DNA of 41,607 nt from an uncultured Wenzhouxiangella sp. (GTDB lineage Bacteria > Pseudomonadota > Gammaproteobacteria > Xanthomonadales > Wenzhouxiangellaceae), in the NCBI GenBank assembly GCA_913057195.1, contig CAJXNL010000018.1, positions 1 to 41,607 on the forward strand, given 5' to 3'. Position 1 is the stretch's first letter, and the number at the start of each line of letters is the position of its first letter. This document shows positions 38,540-41,607 of the stretch, one piece after another. The notes beneath the pieces were generated by a model. The model did not search any database, was not told the DNA's origin, and saw only the letters and a list, made by a program, of their open reading frames with translations. The translations under genes and the position numbers were made by a program.

Positions 38540-40089
38540 TCCAGCGACAGCCATTTTGTCAGGTGAATGTCCATTAAATTGTCTTCCCAGCCATTGACAT
38601 TGGGTTGAACCAAGTGCCTCGAGACATAGTAGTACAGGGGAACGATGACATGCGCATCGATCAAGCGTTGCTCCGCTTGGGCCAACGTGGCCATGCGCGC
38701 TTGTCCCGATTGTGTTTGGGCTGTGGCCATCAATGAATCAAACCTGGCATCGCGCCAAAATGTGTAGTTCAAGGGGCTGTCGGAGACAAACAGCTGCAAG
38801 AAATTCGCGGGATCTTGCCAATCACCAATCCATCCACCCCTGACCACTTGAGTGATTCTGCCTTGGCGGCGGTTGGTCACGAACACTTTCCATTCCTCGT
38901 TGACCAAACGCGTGTGCACACCCAAGTGCTCACGCCACATGGCACCGACGGCTGCGGCCATGCGCCGATGGTTTAGAGAGGTATTGAAGCGAAGCTCAAC
39001 TTTTAAAGGGTTGTCTTGGCTGTAGCCGGCTTGTGCATACAATGCTTGGGCCCGCTCGATCCGCGCGGCTTTTGAAGCGGTGGTGAAAGGTTCAGGTGGG
39101 TTCCAACCAGGCAAACTCGGTGGGATCAGCGCATACGCCGGTTGCTCACCTGCGCCCAGCACTTGGCGGGTGATCCGCTCGCGATCGATCACCAAGCTCA
39201 ACGCTTCCCGAAGGTCCGGCTGATCTTGAAACGGCGAGCGAGCCACGTTAAACGCTAAAAAAAAGGATCCCAGGTAGGGCGCTATTCTTAACGACGTGCC
39301 CAACTCGCGCTCAAGCCAGTCCATTCGACCTGGCGGAATGGTTTCGGTAATGTGAAGCTGCCCCGCCCGAAACCGCGACAACTCAACCGAGGGCTGCTCA
39401 ATCACATGCCACATCACCTCACCCAAAGCGACTTGTTCAGCGCGGATGTAGTGTGGGTTTTTCTCTAAGCGCAGGTGCGCCCCAGGCAGGCGCTCGACAA
39501 GCGCGTACGCCCCACTGAACCGTTGGGTCTGGCCCGGCCACGGCGCCATCACCGGATGGGTCAACAGCTCCTCAAACCACGGCGTGGGTTGCTCGAGTGT
39601 GACCACCAATCGATGCGGCCCCTCAGCCACCACCCCCAACGAGTCGACCGGGCGCTCGCCACGACGGATGGCGCGCGCATGTTGTATTGGCTCGAGCAAA
39701 CCCGCCACCGGTGACCCCGTCGTCGGGTCCACCGCGCGTTGCCAACCCGCCACAAAATCGCTCGCCACGATCGGTGCACCGTCCGACCAGCGAGCCTGGG
39801 GATCTAACTCAAACGTCCACACCCGCTGGCTGTCATCCACCGACCATTGACGAGCAACGCCGGGAATGAGCCGCGCCTTGGCGTCCAACCCGATCAAGCC
39901 CAAGTGCAGGTCGCGCAAGACGTTCACCGCCGACAAGCTCTGGGCCAGGTGAATGTCGAGGGCATCGGGCTCTGGGCCAACGCTTCGGTGCAGCGTGGCG
40001 GCCCCCACCGAGCAGGCGCCACTTAAAAGCAGCATCAGCCCCACGGCGATGGCGACGAACGTCGATTGTGGGCGGTGAGTGCACTCCAT
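38536..40089 (-). CDS. Oligopeptide-binding protein, OppA-like (copy 2)
   Basis: A second family 5 solute-binding protein, 517 residues, first gene of the transporter run. The signal segment (about 11-25) is followed by SGACSVGAA. Cys26 has an untypical lipobox (Ser at -3), so either lipidation or ordinary cleavage near VGAA is possible. The family start is LHRSVGPEPDALDIHLAQS; later WQRAVDPTTGSPVAG and GGWIGDWQDPANFLQLF align with the other copy. It lacks the acidic linker of copy 1. AGGA lies five bases before the ATG. It is divergent from gshA across 49 bases. Murein-tripeptide binding (MppA-like) is possible but unproven. Confidence 0.91.
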   Translation of the reverse strand: MECTHRPQSTFVAIAVGLMLLLSGACSVGAATLHRSVGPEPDALDIHLAQSLSAVNVLRDLHLGLIGLDAKARLIPGVARQWSVDDSQRVWTFELDPQARWSDGAPIVASDFVAGWQRAVDPTTGSPVAGLLEPIQHARAIRRGERPVDSLGVVAEGPHRLVVTLEQPTPWFEELLTHPVMAPWPGQTQRFSGAYALVERLPGAHLRLEKNPHYIRAEQVALGEVMWHVIEQPSVELSRFRAGQLHITETIPPGRMDWLERELGTSLRIAPYLGSFFLAFNVARSPFQDQPDLREALSLVIDRERITRQVLGAGEQPAYALIPPSLPGWNPPEPFTTASKAARIERAQALYAQAGYSQDNPLKVELRFNTSLNHRRMAAAVGAMWREHLGVHTRLVNEEWKVFVTNRRQGRITQVVRGGWIGDWQDPANFLQLFVSDSPLNYTFWRDARFDSLMATAQTQSGQARMATLAQAEQRLIDAHVIVPLYYYVSRHLVQPNVNGWEDNLMDIHLTKWLSLE

Positions 40090-40138
40090 GGCGATCCTGG
40101 GCGATAATGTGGGTTCATTTTAGCCTTAGGGGCTCGCC
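40090..40138. promoter_or_regulatory. Divergent opp / gshA start region
   Basis: Only 49 bases separate the two start codons. A plus-strand GATAAT (40103-40108) could be a -10 for gshA, and a minus-strand TAAAAT (40118-40123 region) for the transporter genes, but neither has a good -35 box at normal spacing. The two promoters would necessarily overlap the neighbouring coding regions. Confidence 0.3.
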
Positions 40139-41503
40139 GTGACCTCCCAAAGCGAACAACCCGTCCTGACCAATCCCCGCCAGCTGGTGGCATGGATGGC
40201 AGACGGCGGGCGGGCCAAAGACCAGTGGCGAATCGGGACCGAACACGAAAAGTTCGGGTTCCACACCGATACCTTGCAACCTTTGCCCTATGGCGGCCCC
40301 CGCGGCATTCAAGCGGTGCTGTCGGGTCTGGCCGAACAATTTGGGTGGACGGAAGTGGATGAAGGCGGTGACATCATCGCGCTCAAAAAAGACGACTGCT
40401 CCATCACGTTAGAGCCCGGTGGGCAGTTGGAGCTGTCAGGGGGGTTGCTGGATAATCTCCATCAGACCTGTCACGAGGTCAACACACACTTGGCTGAGGT
40501 CAGGCAAGTGGCCGAACCCATGGGGGTGGGGTTCATCGGACTGGGATTCCATCCCACCGCCAAGCGCGACGATATCGAGTGGATGCCCAAAGGGCGCTAC
40601 GAAATCATGCGCAATTACATGCCCAAAGTTGGCCAATTGGGCATCGACATGATGAAGCGCACCTGCACTGTCCAGGTCAACCTTGATTTCAGTGATGAGG
40701 CCGACATGGTGGCCAAACTCCGCGCGTCTTTGGCTTTACAACCGGTGGCCACCGCACTGTTTGCCAACTCGCCGTTTGTTGAGGGCGCGCCCAGCGGTTA
40801 CCTGAGCTACCGAAGCCACGTGTGGACCGACACCGACCCCGACCGGACCGGCACCTTGCCATGGGTGTTTGAGTCAGGCATGGGGTATGAACGCTATGTC
40901 GAGTGGATGCTCGATGTGCCGATGTATTTTGTCCAACGGCACGGACGCTATATCGATGTCGCCGGGCAATCCTTTCGAGATTTCATGGGCGGCCGTCTGG
41001 CGGCGTTGCCTGGTGAATACCCCGTGTTGTCCGATTGGGAAGACCACCTCACCACCGCCTTTCCCGAAGTTCGGCTAAAACGTTTTTTGGAGATGCGGGG
41101 CGCCGATGGTGGGCCATGGCGCAGACTGTGCGCCTTGCCTGCCTTTTGGGTGGGCCTGCTCTACGACCAAGTCAATCTTGATCATTGCCTAAGCCTGATC
41201 CAGACCTGGTCGCCCGACGACCACGATCAACTCCGCTTGGATGTGGCGCGCGAGGGGCTGAAAGCCACAATCCACGGCCGAAGTGTTCGCGACCTGGCCA
41301 AAGAATGTGTTGAAATGGCGCGTTCGGGTCTGTCCAGACGCCAACGCTTGACCGGATCAGGCGAGGACGAAGGTGGATTTTTGGTGGCCCTTGAGGAAGT
41401 GGTCAACCGTGGCACCACGCCGGCTGAAGAAAAGCTTGCCGCTTATCATGGCCGCTGGGGCCAAGACCTCTCTGCACTGTTTAAAGAATACGCGTATTAC
41501 TGA
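40139..41503 (+). CDS. gshA: Glutamate-cysteine ligase, plant/alphaproteobacterial class
   Basis: First step of glutathione synthesis: joins glutamate and cysteine with ATP. The 454-residue protein is of the GCS2/plant-type class found in Alphaproteobacteria and Xanthomonadales, not the enterobacterial GshA. Motifs: RIGTEHEKFGF (about 31-41), the metal/ATP region ITLEPGGQLELSGG, MMKRTCTVQVNLDFSDE and SFRDFMGGRL. The plant enzyme's regulatory cysteines were not assessed. The start is GTG 40139 with AGGGG about seven bases upstream. It converges on dut with a 5-base gap. Confidence 0.94.
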   Translation: MTSQSEQPVLTNPRQLVAWMADGGRAKDQWRIGTEHEKFGFHTDTLQPLPYGGPRGIQAVLSGLAEQFGWTEVDEGGDIIALKKDDCSITLEPGGQLELSGGLLDNLHQTCHEVNTHLAEVRQVAEPMGVGFIGLGFHPTAKRDDIEWMPKGRYEIMRNYMPKVGQLGIDMMKRTCTVQVNLDFSDEADMVAKLRASLALQPVATALFANSPFVEGAPSGYLSYRSHVWTDTDPDRTGTLPWVFESGMGYERYVEWMLDVPMYFVQRHGRYIDVAGQSFRDFMGGRLAALPGEYPVLSDWEDHLTTAFPEVRLKRFLEMRGADGGPWRRLCALPAFWVGLLYDQVNLDHCLSLIQTWSPDDHDQLRLDVAREGLKATIHGRSVRDLAKECVEMARSGLSRRQRLTGSGEDEGGFLVALEEVVNRGTTPAEEKLAAYHGRWGQDLSALFKEYAYY

Positions 41504-41508
41504 CCTGC

Positions 41509-41607
41509 TTACTCACTGCCGGTGTGGCCAATGCCGCCGGCGCCACGCTCAGTGGGCGTGAACTCATCGACCGGCGTTAGCGCCATTTGCACCACCGGCA
41601 CGATCAC
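41509..41607 (-). CDS. dut: dUTP diphosphatase, C-terminal end (partial)
   Basis: The last 32 codons and TAA stop of a minus-strand gene that runs off the right edge. The translated end contains IVPVVQMALTPVDEF followed by ERGAGGIGHTGSE, matching the C-terminus of Dut, in which the glycine-rich RGxGGxGHTG motif V closes over the active site and holds the nucleotide. Dut hydrolyses dUTP to dUMP, keeping uracil out of DNA. The fragment is too short to say more, but the motif is distinctive. Confidence 0.85.
   Translation of the reverse strand: MIVPVVQMALTPVDEFTPTERGAGGIGHTGSE

Overview
The window looks like core chromosome of a gammaproteobacterium of moderately high GC. Several gene neighbourhoods support this: fis-purH-purD, rsmG-parA-parB-atpIBEFHAGDC, tyrS divergent from an M23 peptidase followed by anmK, pyrE beside an exonuclease III gene, and PlsB and UvrD of the enterobacterial type. 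Two features point towards Xanthomonadales or a related deep branch. The arginine cluster is of the N-acetylcitrulline type (argF', argE' and a fused argB/argA), and the glutamate-cysteine ligase is of the plant/alphaproteobacterial/Xanthomonas class. The genus cannot be told from the sequence. There is no transposase, phage gene, CRISPR array, tRNA or rRNA inside the window.

Layout, left to right. (1) 1-100: a near-consensus sigma70 promoter faces off the left edge. (2) 101-8465, minus: tyrS-argF'-argG-argE'-argB/A-argC-argH, tightly packed with several overlapping start/stop codons. Together these genes give arginine from glutamate through acetylornithine and acetylcitrulline. (3) 8650-12696: M23 endopeptidase and anmK (plus) meet ampG (minus) with interlocked stop codons, a small murein-remodelling and recycling group; xthA lies upstream of ampG. 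(4) 13571-20452, plus: pyrE, then fis-purH-purD-uvrD-pyrF, covering nucleotide synthesis, a nucleoid protein and a repair helicase. (5) 20453-20692: an AT-rich gap with a good promoter and a perfect intrinsic terminator that together could define a small RNA of about 77 nt. (6) plsB (plus), convergent with a small DUF465 gene (minus). (7) 23469-30389, minus: the complete F1Fo ATP synthase operon with its own promoter just after parB. (8) 30497-40089, minus: two oligopeptide-binding proteins, oppB, oppC, oppD, oppF, rsmG, parA and parB, almost all joined by overlapping codons. (9) gshA (plus), convergent with the 3' end of dut (minus) at the right edge.

Most genes are well-known housekeeping functions, and I see no wholly new multi-gene system. 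The points most worth a second look are: the Opp transporter genes in the place normally held by mnmE/mnmG upstream of rsmG-parAB, translationally chained to them; the candidate small RNA between pyrF and plsB; the strong outward promoter with a 5' stem-loop at the left edge; and the N-acetylcitrulline arginine cluster headed by tyrS.

No stretch longer than about 240 bases lacks a gene; the larger gaps are described as features.
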